Position numbers and translations under genes: made by a program. Shown here one piece after another: positions 24,964 through 52,544 of a DNA stretch of 64,000 nt. Source of the stretch: Strigops habroptila (Eukaryota > Chordata > Aves > Psittaciformes > Psittacidae); the NCBI RefSeq assembly GCF_004027225.2, contig NC_046358.1, positions 738,911 through 802,910 on the forward strand, given 5' to 3'. Under the pieces are notes generated by a model. That model ran no database searches, was not told where the DNA came from, and worked only from the letters and a program-made list of their open reading frames with translations. Position 1 is the stretch's first letter. Each line of letters begins with the position of its first letter.

Positions 24964-27900
24964 CTTGTTCAAACTTGAGGAGATAAAAATGATTAAAACT
25001 AAGTTACAAGCAAAGAAAATCACTTCCATGTCTGGGCTATAAACTCCCACCTGAGTCTGGAAATACATTATCCCCTGGGTTCTGTATCTTGAGATATATG
25101 CCTGTAAACCCCTCCCTTTTCCTTGGGGATCCTCCATCCCTTTTGGTTGGGAGAGAAGTTTTCAGCTGTGCTGCACGGTGGGGACAGGTCTGGCCCAAAG
25201 TGCCTTATTTCCTTCCCAAAAGTCGGAACATGTCCCCTGTGTGGCTTCTTCCTCACCCACTCACCAGCATCCTTGTCAAAGAGGGAAACCAGAGAGGTTT
25301 GATGTGATCTCCTCTTGACAAACCCTCGCTGGCTGCTTCTTATCACCTTGTTATCTTCCAGGGGCTTAAAGAGATTTACCTCCCCCGTACTCCAGCAGCT
25401 TTCCAGGCATCAAAGCACAGCCGAGAGCTTTATAATCCCCTTGGTCTTCCTCTTGACATTTGGGAAGAGGAATAGGAGCAGATCTGCCCTTCTCCTCTCC
25501 TCCACTGTGGGTTGGGATACCTGATGGGTCAGGAATCACTGGGTCCATGAGCTCTTCAGTATCAATAGCACCGGGCCCAGAAGCAAGGTGTGCAGAGTTC
25601 CAAATCCCCTCTAACCTGCTCCTCCCTTTCACTCCCTCCTACTCCTCTCTGCTCCATCCTGGCACTGGGAAGTGGGGTTAATAGAGGAAAAGGGAATTGC
25701 CAAAGCAAATATTTTCTTTCCAAAGCTCTCTCCACTAGCTATAAACACAGGGAACTGCTGTGAGGAATGGATGTGGTTTAAGGGGGGTTGTAGCTCTGTG
25801 GTGAGAGCAGGGATGGGGGGACACAGAGCTTTGGTTAAAAGAAAACCGTTCGCTGTGGACCAGGTCAGACTCCCTTAACTTTTGGCCAAGCAAGAGCAAT
25901 ATCAGCCCCAGCACGCAGCATCCCTGCAGCCTCTATCTGCAGGTCTATCCTGGGGAGGGAAATCCAGGCAGATCCTGCTGGGATAAGCCAGGATGAACCC
26001 GCGAGCATCCAATGGGATGAACCCATGAGCATCCCTTCTTGCCCTAGGAAATAACCCAGCAATTTTAAGGCACCTGGGAATGAAAATGGAAAAGGTCCCA
26101 CTATCTCCATTACCATTTCCATTAGTAGCCTGGGAAGAAGGTGATGAGATCTGGTTTGCTTAAACTGAGGAGAGGAAAACCAGGGTAGGGGAAGGAGGAG
26201 GAAGAAAACACCTCCTCTTCCCACTGCATCCCAAGAGGGATGCTCAGGACCTTGCCCTTCAGGCAGACCATTCCCTGCAGCCACAGCACTGCCTTCTCCT
26301 GGGTTCCTCTTCCAGTTTGGTGTCATTTTATGATGGGGGCGAAAAGGGTGACGTGGTGCTGGAGAAGACGCACATGGGAGGTTGTATCCAGCATTGTTCC
26401 AGCAGCCACCTCCCCGCATCCAGGGCTGGAGGCGCAGATGTGAGATGGCTCCAGTGCAGTTTCCTTCCTCCCATCAGTGTGGCTGGGATGGAGAGTGTAA
26501 TGAAAAGCCTGTTAGTCCCATTGGGGTGGGCAGAAAGAAGTTGTTGTCTTCTTCACAGGCACATCACCCACTGAAACTAATCCCCTTGCCAGGAAACTTC
26601 TGCTGCAGCAATAACAAAGCACCAAACCCCCGAGGACCGGCGAGCGCAAGATGTTCTTCTCTTCTTTAAGCACCCACCCAAGTGCAGTGAGGATGGAAAA
26701 TTCCCCCCAGTCCATTCAGAAATGGGAAAACAGGGAAGCATGTGATGTACAGACCCGATGGGCATTAAATTCCCAAGAGCTTTCCTCGTGTCCTTCCTCC
26801 TGAGCTGGAGGGAGCCGGGGGGAGCGTGGCTGAGTCCTCAGCAGCTCATCTTCACTGTGATCATCATCCTTCATCTCTGATTCTGCCACCTGCACTGTGT
26901 TCCATGAAGTGTTAAAGCCAAAACTCAAATGGCACCGGAGCAGATGTTTAAGTGCAGCCCAGGATGAATAAATCATGGGACTCGTGGCTGTAGAGCAGAG
27001 GAAGGAGAGGCCGGGTGGCTCCGAATGGAGACATAGTTGATTTCAATGCCATTGTCCATTGTAGTCACCTGGGATTGGGCACACGCAGAATAAGAGACGC
27101 AGCAATTAAAGACACTGGTCTGATGCCAGCAGTGACTTGGCTGCATGTGGTCCCTGCTCAGGCTTCCTGTGGGTTTTCTGCCTCTTCATCCCACCCCATC
27201 CCCAGGCAGGGAGAAGGAAATGAGGCTGATTTCAGTCTCGGTCCAGGACTGACCTTGCAGCGTGTGCTGTGGGAGCCTGAGGCTGGGAAGGGATGTCAGG
27301 GAAAGGGGGAGCTGCAGAGAGAAAGCACAGGAATGATTCAGTGACAGAGAGAAAGCTCCATTGTGAGATGCTTCCAGAGATGAACTTGTTTGGGTTTTGC
27401 ACTGGAGCACTGGGAGGGGGTTTGACTGCAATGTGTGTGGGTACCTGCAGGGAAGAATACATTGAGCATTAAAGAGCTTCTTAATTTCATAGAGAAAGGC
27501 ATAAGAAGAGCCAATGCCTGGACACTAAATCCAGACCCAGCAGCACCAAGATGTGGTTTTTAACCCCGGGGATGGGTAAAACTGACCGTGACACAGAAGC
27601 CCAGGGGGGTTTGGGCTCTGCTGTGCTCCAGACAGCCCTGGGCAAGACTCTGAACCTCTTAGCACAGTGCGGTCCCTGCTGATGGGTCAGGCAGTACCTG
27701 GCAGGGTTAAACAGATTCACTTGGCAGCCCCACAGCTGCCACAGAGTTAATGATTCCCTCGATCCCAGCACTTGCTGGTCTGAGTCATCTATCCCTGAGG
27801 ATGCTGCAGTCCTGGGTCCTGGGGCTTGTCGTGCCGCGTGCCCTCCAAACAACCCACGTTTGGGGGCTGGATGTCACCCCTACCCGTGCAAATAACAGCC

Positions 27901-29106
27901 CAGAGGTGGGATCTGCCTGAATTCGGGACATTTTTTGCACATCATAAAAACCAGCTTGTTCTTCAGCTCTGAACCAAGCTCTGCTGTAGCGCACTCATCA
28001 TCTTACCTCTGCCTCCTCACAGCCTGCTGGTGACGAGACGTGTGGTGTAGCAAAGCCTCCTCCACGCACCCAGCTCTTGGGAGCAACCACAAGTAAAGCC
28101 AAAAGCAGGAGGCAAAAGGTTTCTACCCCTGAGGGTCGCTCTGGAGGTTCCTTCAGCCCAGGATGGGGCAGAGCCAGGGGGACCCGATGTGCTGCCGGCA
28201 GCAGCATCAGGGTGGGCACAGGAGGGTTGATGTATGATGGACACTGGGCAAAAGGGGCTTGATCCTACCCATGGTCCTGAGCGATGCTGCAATGAGGACA
28301 AGAGATGTATGGCCATGAAAGGAGTTTCTAATACAAAAGCAGCGGGTGGAAAGCTGCAGGGGGATGTCTCTGCTGGTGGCAATAGCTGGGTTACCAAATT
28401 GTGCTGAGTCAGCGTAAAGGAGGGTGGGAGCCTCTGTGAGCTGCGACTGCAGCCGTCTCCTCAGGGAATAGAACAGTCCCAACATTCCCAGGGTGACACC
28501 AGCCACTCCCATGGGCAGGGGAATCCCTATGGAGGGATCAGCACTGTGTCTCAGCGGGGATGTGGGAGCTCTGTGGGCAAACAGTGACCGAGCCAGCACA
28601 AGGAGCAGGAGGGATCCCCATAGATCCAGGGAAGAAAGTGCCCATCACACCCTCTGTCCCTGGGAACAGGCTCCACATTCGCAGTCAAGTCAGGGTTTGC
28701 CTCCCAGACATCTCCCTGATAAAAGTGGAAAAACAGACCCCGAATGTCCTGATGTGGGAAAGGCTGAGGGAATGGGGGGGCTGCACAAAGCCAGGGCAAA
28801 GCTCCATCTGTCCCAGTGTCCTGTTCCCAGTGATAGACGTGTGTGAGGACAGGGATCAGGGACACTTCCCTGGGCGATGCTTTGGAAAATCGTGCTATAA
28901 ATAGGTTCCAGGACTCCCTGAACACAGGTGATATCTCAGTGGGATTTCCCTATGCACAAGCTTGGAAAGCACCTGGATGAGACACACACCAGTGGCTGCG
29001 CTTGACTCTGGTTTATACACGCAGAGTCAGACAGGGCTGTTGGCTCAGGGGCTCAGCTCAGCCTCACCCAGCGAGCAGCTCCCTTGGGCCTGGAGGTTGG
29101 TCCAGA

Positions 29107-29476
29107 TCACAGAATCCCAGAGTGGTTTGGGTTGGAAGGGACCTTAAAGCTCATCCAGCTCCAACCCCTGCCACGGGCAGGGACACCTTCCACTAGAGCA
29201 GGTTGCTCCAAGCCCCTGTGTCCAACCTGGCCTTGAACACTGCCAGGGATGGGGCAGCCACAGCTTCTCTGGGCACCCTGTGCCAGCGCCTCAGCACCCT
29301 CACAGGGAAGAGCTTCTGCCCAAGAGCTCATCTCAATCTCCCCTCTGGCAGGTTAAAGCCATTCCCTTTGTCCTGTCCCTACAGGCCCTTATCCAAAGCC
29401 CCTCTCCAGGTTTCTTGTAGCCCCTTTAGGCACTGGAGCTGCTCTAAGGTCTCCCCAGAGCCTTCTCTTCTCCAGA
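29107..29476 (-). mobile_element. CR1 3' end fragment
   Basis: A reverse-oriented CR1 3' part belonging to the young subfamily, ending in the GAGCCTTCTCTTCTCCAG block. It is flanked by a 9-bp direct repeat CCAGATCAC (29102-29110 and 29472-29480). This may be a target duplication, although CCAG also belongs to the CR1 consensus. Confidence 0.92.
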
Positions 29477-31189
29477 TCACGTACCCACATGAACATTGTC
29501 TGGGTTACCTTGATGTTACACCAATGCCAGGACAATCAAAACACAGCTGAGGGCAGAGGCAGCCCAAGCCTGACCCATCTCTTCATGCACCCAGAGGGAT
29601 GCTGATGCTAGTGATGGTCCCCTGAGGGGCTGGATCCCAGCAGCAGGACCCAGTTCAGCACCTCGCTGCTTCACCAGCTTGTTTTCCCTTTGTTGATCTC
29701 ATGGGTCTGGAAAGGAACCGCAGCAGGAGGGGCAGGACCTGCAGAGTCAGACAAGGAAAGCACCGCTGCCGGGCTTAGTCATTAATGGCACTTTCAGCTC
29801 CTCTGCAGGGCCCAGGAACTGCTGCTCTGCCCCAGGCCTGGGGGTTTCAGCTCCGCCTGGAGGCAAACCTTGTCCATGGGGCTGTGCCCCCTCCTGAACC
29901 CCTCAGCACCAGTCCTGGGTGTTTTAACAAGCTGCACTTGCAAGAGTCAGGGCTGCTGCTGAAGCAAAAGGGCCCCTACCATCTGCAGAGCTGCAGAGCC
30001 CCATCATCCCCTTTGCACATATCTACCATCATCTTCCCATCCCAACAAACCTCTCTGGACACTGTTAGAACCATCCAAAGCCGATGGGTCAACCTCAGCA
30101 TATCTTCATGCAGGCCTGTAGCAGCTGCTGTGGGCAGTCACATACAGCAGAGCAGCCTTCAGGCTTCTCTACACTCTGCCTGGTGCAAAGAGCCCCCAGA
30201 GCTGAGGACAGCCCCAGAGCTGCCCCACAAACCAGGGCTGATGGAGCCCAACACACTGCCCTGTGCCCTGGCTCTGGATCCAACCCCATGGTTGCAAAGG
30301 AACCCACCCCAGGGGGTGTCCCAAGCAGGTCCCATCAGCTCAGATGCAGACCAGCCCCTCAGCAGTGACCTCTCCTCATGCTGGTGTGAGCACCCAATGG
30401 CTAAATGACACCAGGGACCCCGCTGGGCTGACGGAATAACCACTTGCTTTTCCTCCCTGGGCTGGACTCACCAGGAGGTTGCTGCTGCTTTTTCCTGTCC
30501 TGGGGGTCTCAAGCTCCTTCAGACCAACGATGGGCTTGTTCTTGCTCCAGAGAAGGTCTGTGCTCAGCAGCAAGGGATGGAGAGGACACGGGGGGTGCAT
30601 TTCCTAATGCCCCAGCACAGCCAGTCTGGGGGTGGTTGGCTCATGGGGAGAGCTCGATCCAGCACAGCCCTCTTCCCCTGCAGGCACCCGGAGCACGGCA
30701 GTGACATTCATCCCTTCAGCAGCTGCAGGGAGACCCTGGCTCTGAAGGGAGCAGCTGCAACCAGCGCTCCCGAGGGCTGGAATTGCCCCAGCTCCAACAC
30801 TCGATGTCCCTGCGCAGGATGGGGCTTGTGCAGAGCCACTGAAACACCCTCCAGAAGCTCTGTATTCCCTTTCTGCCCTGCTCTGTGCTTGGATGAAGGT
30901 GATGCTCTGATGGGGTCTGTGCTGAGCAGGGTGTCCCGGTGCTCATCATACTGCCCACAGAGATCCAGGCTCACCCCAAGCACCTCTGGGTGATGATGCT
31001 AAGCGATGCAAGTGCCACTTACTGGTTCTCATTACATCTGTCTCTACCAGAGTGGGTGAGCGGGGACAGCAGGATCCTCCCTGGATGATGGTGGTGGCAA
31101 CGGGCAGCATGTGGGTATCCTGCAGCAGCCCTGCCTCAAAGGCTTTGGGGGGACCTCACCCCCACCCCGCTCACCGCGGCTGGAGCAGC

Positions 31190-31760
31190 ATTGGCTCAGG
31201 GAGAGCTCGAGCTCTTCAGGGGTTCAGGCTCACCCCGTTTCTGCCGGATCCCTTCGAAACGACGAGCCCTGCGCTGGACCCGCAGCTCCGGGCGCTCCAC
31301 GTGCCGCGGCCCCGGCTCCTCTCCCCCTGCCGGCCGGCGCTGGGCCGCCTGCCATCCCCTTTGGCGAGCGCCGGTCGGGGGCTTTATTCCCCCCATTCAA
31401 CCTGACAACGGGGCCTCAGCATCAGCTGCTGGTTGCTCAGCATCAGCCTTTCAGCGAACAGCAGGTGCAGGCGGTGCGGGCGCGATCCCCGCTCTGCTCC
31501 GCTCCCCCCGGGCCCCCCTCGCACAATATTGTCCCCTCGGCTCAAGAATGTTTTTGTCTCCCCTTCACAGTTGTGAATTCTTTTATATAGTGAATAGAAA
31601 TCTCTTCCCAATGGCCGGGCCGGGCCGGGGCCGGGGCTGAGCGGGCGCCTCGGTGCAAGGAGAGGATCAGCTCCCTCCTCGGCAGCTGCCCGCAGCGTTC
31701 CCGAGCGCAGGCGGGATGGAGCGATCCTGCCCTCGCTGCCTGCAGCCCTGGCATGAGCCC
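31190..31760. promoter_or_regulatory. Orphan CpG-rich block with G-rich run
   Basis: CpG density rises sharply here between ordinary intergenic sequence on both sides. A G-rich segment at about 31616-31640 (GGCCGGGCCGGGCC and on) could form a quadruplex. The block lies between the IVD 3' end and the large island at 12 kb. Open frames occur on both strands, but none resembles a protein I know. It may be a promoter of an unannotated or noncoding transcript, or simply GC-rich sequence. Confidence 0.4.
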
Positions 31761-33635
31761 TCTCTGCATCCTGGCAGCAGGAGCGTGTGGATGCACCAGC
31801 TCTCACTCTGGCAAAGAAACCGGCTCAGCCACATGTGGGAAACCGGGAGGTGACACAGCAGCAGGTCTCTGCTCCATCACCCATGTTTAACCGCAGAGAG
31901 CTCTGCCAGAAGGAGGGAATGGTTCATCTGATTCATTTTCTCTGCCTGGGGAAGGGTGAGAGCCTGAACAAGCAGCGGTTTTGAATACTGCATTGGTCTG
32001 TGCTGCACAAGGGAGGCAGGAGCAGGAGGGATGCTCCAGAGCAGGGATGGAGCAATGAGCTGCAGGATGCTCACAGGGTTCAGCCTCAGCACATCTCCTC
32101 TGCACGGTGAAAACGAGACTCGATGACACTGCTGTTATGTGTCACCCTGTACTGAAATTACTCAGCAAAGCCCGGTGCAGGAGGGAAACATCCTCCTCCC
32201 CTCGGGTTATCAAAGCCTCCCTTTCCCCTCACAGAGCAGCCCCACGGGTGAGAAACCGCATCCTCTGCCATGCACATGCACGAGCACACCCGGTCCCTGC
32301 TGCCACTGAAGTGGGGTGATGGTTTCTGCCTTCCCCCAGGGCAGGCATGGGATGGAGCAGGGGGCATCCCAGGAGCTGCTGGGAGTGAGCAGGTCACCCT
32401 ACAGCACCCCGACAAACCAAAGATCCCAGCAGGCAGGCACCCGAGGGACTTGGGAGGTGGTTTTCGGGGGAAACCATCACACAGAGGCTGCTGAGATGTG
32501 GAGATCATCATGTCCCTGCCCAGGATGCTGCACAAACATGGGTCCCTCTCCTGCATCCTGAACATCTCGGGGCGGTTTGACCTTGTCAGACTAGAGGAGA
32601 TTGGCTCTAACCACAGTTCAGCCCCACGCTGTGGCCATAACTCCCTATGCAAATAGTGCTCGGTATGGAGCAGAGCTGGTCTTGCTGCAGCCAAACCCCT
32701 CTGCGGCAGTTTTTGCCTTGCAGACATATATGAAACTAAATGTCCTTGGTGTCTTTATAAAGCAAATCTCACATTCATGCTGAGCACCTCCACACACGCA
32801 GGCCTCTGAACTCCAGTTTTGGACATGGCTTGGAGGAGCTGCTGGACACCGGTGATGTTGCAGCCCATCTTCTCTGCTACACCTCCCACTTCCCTCTTGA
32901 CATGGGTTCCTGCATCAAATAGGTTTCAGTACTTGTTCTGGCAGTGCCCAGCTATTCCACAGGCTGCCTTTTCCTGCAAACAGCTCCAGAGGGGACCCAC
33001 AGATCAAAGGGGCATCGACTAAAGACACAGAATGAGTTTCCTGGGGTAAATGCTGTGTTTATCACAGCCTGAAGACAGCAGAGCTGCAGTGTCCATGGCC
33101 AGAGCACGGGGCAGGAGCCGTGCTCTGGCCCAAACCTTCTGGTGCTCAGAGCAGGTAAAGAAGCCACTCGCTGCTGTGGTAGCCTTGGCCTCACACGCTT
33201 ACCCTACTGCAGCCAACTGAGATCCGAGATGAGCACATCCTCAGCTCAAGATGTAGCTGCTCCTCAGCAGAACACCTTCAGCTGCAACATTCACCTGCAA
33301 GAGATCAAACTGAGCCAGAGCTTTGTACCTTCAGCACATCACATTCAGGCTGTTCTTCCATCAAGTGCTCAAGCAGAGGGACCAAGCTGCAGAGCAGCTC
33401 TGATCATACACCAAGAGAGCCGAGTGTCCCAGGAGCTTCTGCATGGGAACCCAGCGTGGGGCTGCTTCTTCCAAGGGATCAAGAAATTGCTAAATGTGGG
33501 AAACCCACCCAGAGGCTGCAGAATGGAGGCTTTAAACTTACAAACCAGCACCAGGAGCAGCTCCAAACTCAGCTGGTGGGTACCACTGGGGCAGGTTCAG
33601 CCCCGCTTCTACCAGGACAGACAGCATCTAATACA

Positions 33636-33959
33636 TAAAGGGGCTACAAGAAAGCTGGAGAGGGGCTTTGGACAAGGGCCTGTAGGGACAGGACAAAGGG
33701 AATGGCTTTAACCTGCCAGAGGGGAGATTGAGATGAGCTCTGAGGCAGAAGCTCTTCCCTGTGAGGGTGCTGAGGCGCTGGCACAGGGTGCCCAGAGAAG
33801 CTGTGGCTGCCCCATCCCTGGCAGTGTTCAAGGCCAGGTTGGACACAGGGGCTTGGAGCAACCTGCTCTAGTGGAAGGTGTCCCTGCCCGTGGCGGGGGT
33901 TGGAACTGGATGAGCTTTAAGGTCCCTTCCAACACAAACCAGTCTGGGATTCTGTGATT
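33636..33959 (+). mobile_element. CR1 3' end fragment
   Basis: It starts TAAAGGGGCTACAAG and ends with the CR1 tail GGGATTCTGTGATTT. It is nearly identical along its length to the copies at 7640-8224 and 57567-57882, indicating a young subfamily. Confidence 0.92.
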
Positions 33960-36619
33960 TGTGGATTCCCACTAAGCTGCGAGATGCTTCCTTATGCACC
34001 TGCCTCTTCCAACACCCCCCCGTTTTACACACCCTGCTAAAAGTAAACCCTACATTTACCTTCACAACTATTCCCTCCCTTTCTGTCCCAAGTACACGGC
34101 CTGCAAACAGGGCAAGTATCTGGAAAACCAGGAATGGTGCAGCACGTCTCACCCTGCCCTGCCACCAGCCAAGGGCTTACCAGGCCAGGCCAGTTTCTAT
34201 TACAAATCCAGAGCAGATGCTGTTCAGATCATGCCCAGAGGCACATCGCCCCTGTTTTCCCTGTTAGCTCTGCTGCTCTCCAGAGGAGGCCTGAGGCACA
34301 GCCCCATGTACCACTATAAATATATTCCTTTATAAAAACAAGAGTTAAGAGGAAAAGCTGTGGTTGGTAGTAAAGAGGGAGGGACAGGAAGGGGAAGCAG
34401 CGCTGTTTGCTTTGCTACACCGGCCGGGATGCACTGCATGGGGACCAGGCAAGGTCTGTCCTTGCCTTATGCTGGGAAACACCCCCAGCTCAACCAGCAA
34501 AAGCTTCTTTTATCAGTGTCCTATAAAGATTAAACCCCTTTTCTCCCAAAGAGCCCTCCCAGCCCTTCTCTTCACACCACAGTGAAGCCTGCTCAGTGCA
34601 AGGGGAAACAGCCCTTTCCAAGGCAGCCCGTGCAGTGCTGATCAACACAACCCTGCTCTCCCTCCACCCTGTCCCGTGATGCACTAGACATTGATTCATT
34701 TCACCTTTAGCTCCAAGGTGCTGATCAGCCTGGGAAATGAAGGCACTATTTATTAGGTGTATTAAAATCAGACCTCTCCCATGTTGGAGGACACCTTAGA
34801 AAACCTGTTTTTAACAACCTGAATCTCACAACATCCTGATGTGGCTTTAACAGGGTCAGAGAAGCTCCTCTGGCCAGAGATAACACAGGGATGCAGTTCC
34901 TTCCTTGAGAGCCTTCAAGGAAAAGTGCAGTGGTTCATCCTGTACTAAAGAGCTGAAGAACACACAGGTAAAACAGGAGTTTCTGGGGTTGGAGATGCTG
35001 TCTTTCACAGGACACTAGACTGGGGTGCAGCAACCACAATGATTTTGTGACTTGCACATACAGATGACATCTGTAATCATTCTGTGATAAAATATAAATG
35101 CCTGGTCACATAAACTCTTATATTAATGTACAGCAATGCACTTAGTGTCTCACATGTGAAGCGCACCCCACTTGTGCTTCAAGGCTCATTTCCACAGCAT
35201 CCTTAGGTTCAATAAGATTTCCTTGCCAGGCCGCTTCTGTCCCCTCTCTGCTACCTCCAGCCAGAGATTAAAGCTGAAAACCCAATCCTGGGACACGTCC
35301 AGAGTGGCAGCCACCCACTGTGGCTCAGTAAGCGTGAAGCTTCAGAAAGCGGCACAAACACCATTGGCTTCAGCAGCTCTCATTGAAGTTCTGGAACATC
35401 CATAAACACTTGGGGACGTACCTGGTGATTCAGGAAAGTGAATTTCTCTTCCATTTATGGCTCTTTAAAATCCTCTGTGACTCTGCTGTCACCCAGTACA
35501 GACAGATCCCAACTACAACCCAAAAACCACACAAAGCTTTAAGCTCATGTTTGTTAAAGCTGTCGGGAAGTTGCCTACATGGCAAATGTTTAATTAATTG
35601 TTGTGTCATATTTACAGCATCCTATTTTGCTTTGTGATTCACTGACATTTTGCTGTGCCATTTGCTTTACTCAAGCTAGCTAAACTCCACTTTGCTGCTC
35701 TTCCTATGCACTGAAAACACCCCCAAACACGGCCGCACTCGCTCTGACTCCAGCCAACCCGCGGTGCAGTGTGAGCATTTGCTGTTGCCAAAAGAACAAC
35801 CTCCAGAAAGGAAAATAACAAATAACCCCAACCCCAAAAGTCAACCTCCTCCTGCCTGCCCCATTCACGGGTGTCACAATGCAGGTCTGAGGGTTTAACT
35901 GTTCCCGGAATGATGGATGGTGACACCTCTGGATGAATAACCCAGCGGGCGGCAGTCAATCAGAGCAGTGAGGGCTTGGGGCTGCACGGCCGCAGCAGCG
36001 GGGTAGGAAAGGGAGTAGGAAAGAAACAGATGTGGTGTTTTAACAAGGTTTTAGGGCTCATCACCTAAACCACTGCTTGTGCATCAATGAGTGAGTGTTC
36101 GTGACAGCCACCCCCATGATGTGGTTGGCGTCAAGCTCCCAAAATAGAAGTTATTAATCCCATTGGAAGGTCACGATAGGCAATTTCACCTCCCAGTGGC
36201 AGTGTGCTAAGCACTAGCTATTAAATGGCACTCATTATCGTTCCCTCATTGTCCATTTCGCGGGGTTTGGGTTGACTTTCTGTGCCTCTGGTTTCAGGCA
36301 CAGAGCTCACCAGCCTGCTTCGGTTGTGGTATGTCCCCTGGATGAACTTCAGCCCTGAAACACTGAGAAACAGGATGGCTTACGAACAGGATGAGTCAAG
36401 ATGATCACGAGAAGGGGGAAAACACTTTTCCTTCCATGCTACCATCTGATTCACTTTGTCAGAGCTCAGTCCAGCAGCATCTGTTCGCAGATCAGGCAGA
36501 AGAGAGTCCACAAGTGGCCAACCCAGAATCATAAGCAGGAAGAAGAAGAGTTGCACGCTGCAGCTTCCATAGTCAAAGGCCTCGTGGTGGTCAGGGTGCT
36601 GCCTTTCCACTGCTGGACC
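33960..36619. other. IVD 3' flank, no further gene seen
   Basis: I see no coding exon here. Candidate poly(A) hexamers on the minus strand are ATTAAA at 35594-35589 and AATAAA at 34754-34749, about 1.0 and 1.9 kb after the IVD stop. The IVD 3' UTR is therefore either long or uses a nonstandard signal. The rest is unique sequence without recognisable repeats. Confidence 0.4.
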
Positions 36620-52179
<15,560 letters not shown>

Positions 52180-52320
52180 GACTACCACGGGCTGACCCCG
52201 GCGCGCAAGCGCGGCCCAGCCCCAGGGGAGGGGAGCGACCAGCCCCGGCGCTGCGGGGGGGGGCCCCGCGGGCAGCGCTGCGCTAGGGAAGGAAAAGCGC
52301 TTGTCAACAAGCTTCTAGTA

Positions 52321-52326
52321 TTTAAT
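52321..52326 (-). terminator. KNSTRN: Candidate KNSTRN poly(A) signal (ATTAAA)
   Basis: The minus strand carries ATTAAA 219-224 nt after the KNSTRN stop. It is the best hexamer between that stop and the IVD start codon. Cleavage 10-30 nt further would put the KNSTRN 3' end at the edge of the IVD CpG island, about 120 bp from the IVD ATG. Confidence 0.5.
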
Positions 52327-52544
52327 GGATTAAAACCACGAATAGACACAACACGCCGAGAGCCCAGGACAGAGGAGCCGTTCACCGGCGAGGGGAGCAG
52401 TGGAGAGCACCCAGTGGGGGCCACCGGAGCAGGGACGGTGCATTGGTTCTCACCACCATGTCAGAGAGTGAGGTATGACAAGGAGAGCCCACTGAACTAA
52501 GGAATAGAACAGCAAAACCAGATAGTACAGTCCATTCTCACTCC

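Larger units (their letters stand above)
23293..31189. other. Intergenic, no gene supported
   Basis: Two CR1 fragments lie here and are listed separately. A plus-strand open frame of 207 codons at 29785-30408 does not resemble any protein I know and lacks obvious gene context. No RNA gene was recognised. Confidence 0.5.

Noticed and set aside
29785-30408. A 207-codon plus-strand open frame
   Set aside because: No recognisable domain, no splice or promoter context, and composition like its noncoding surroundings.
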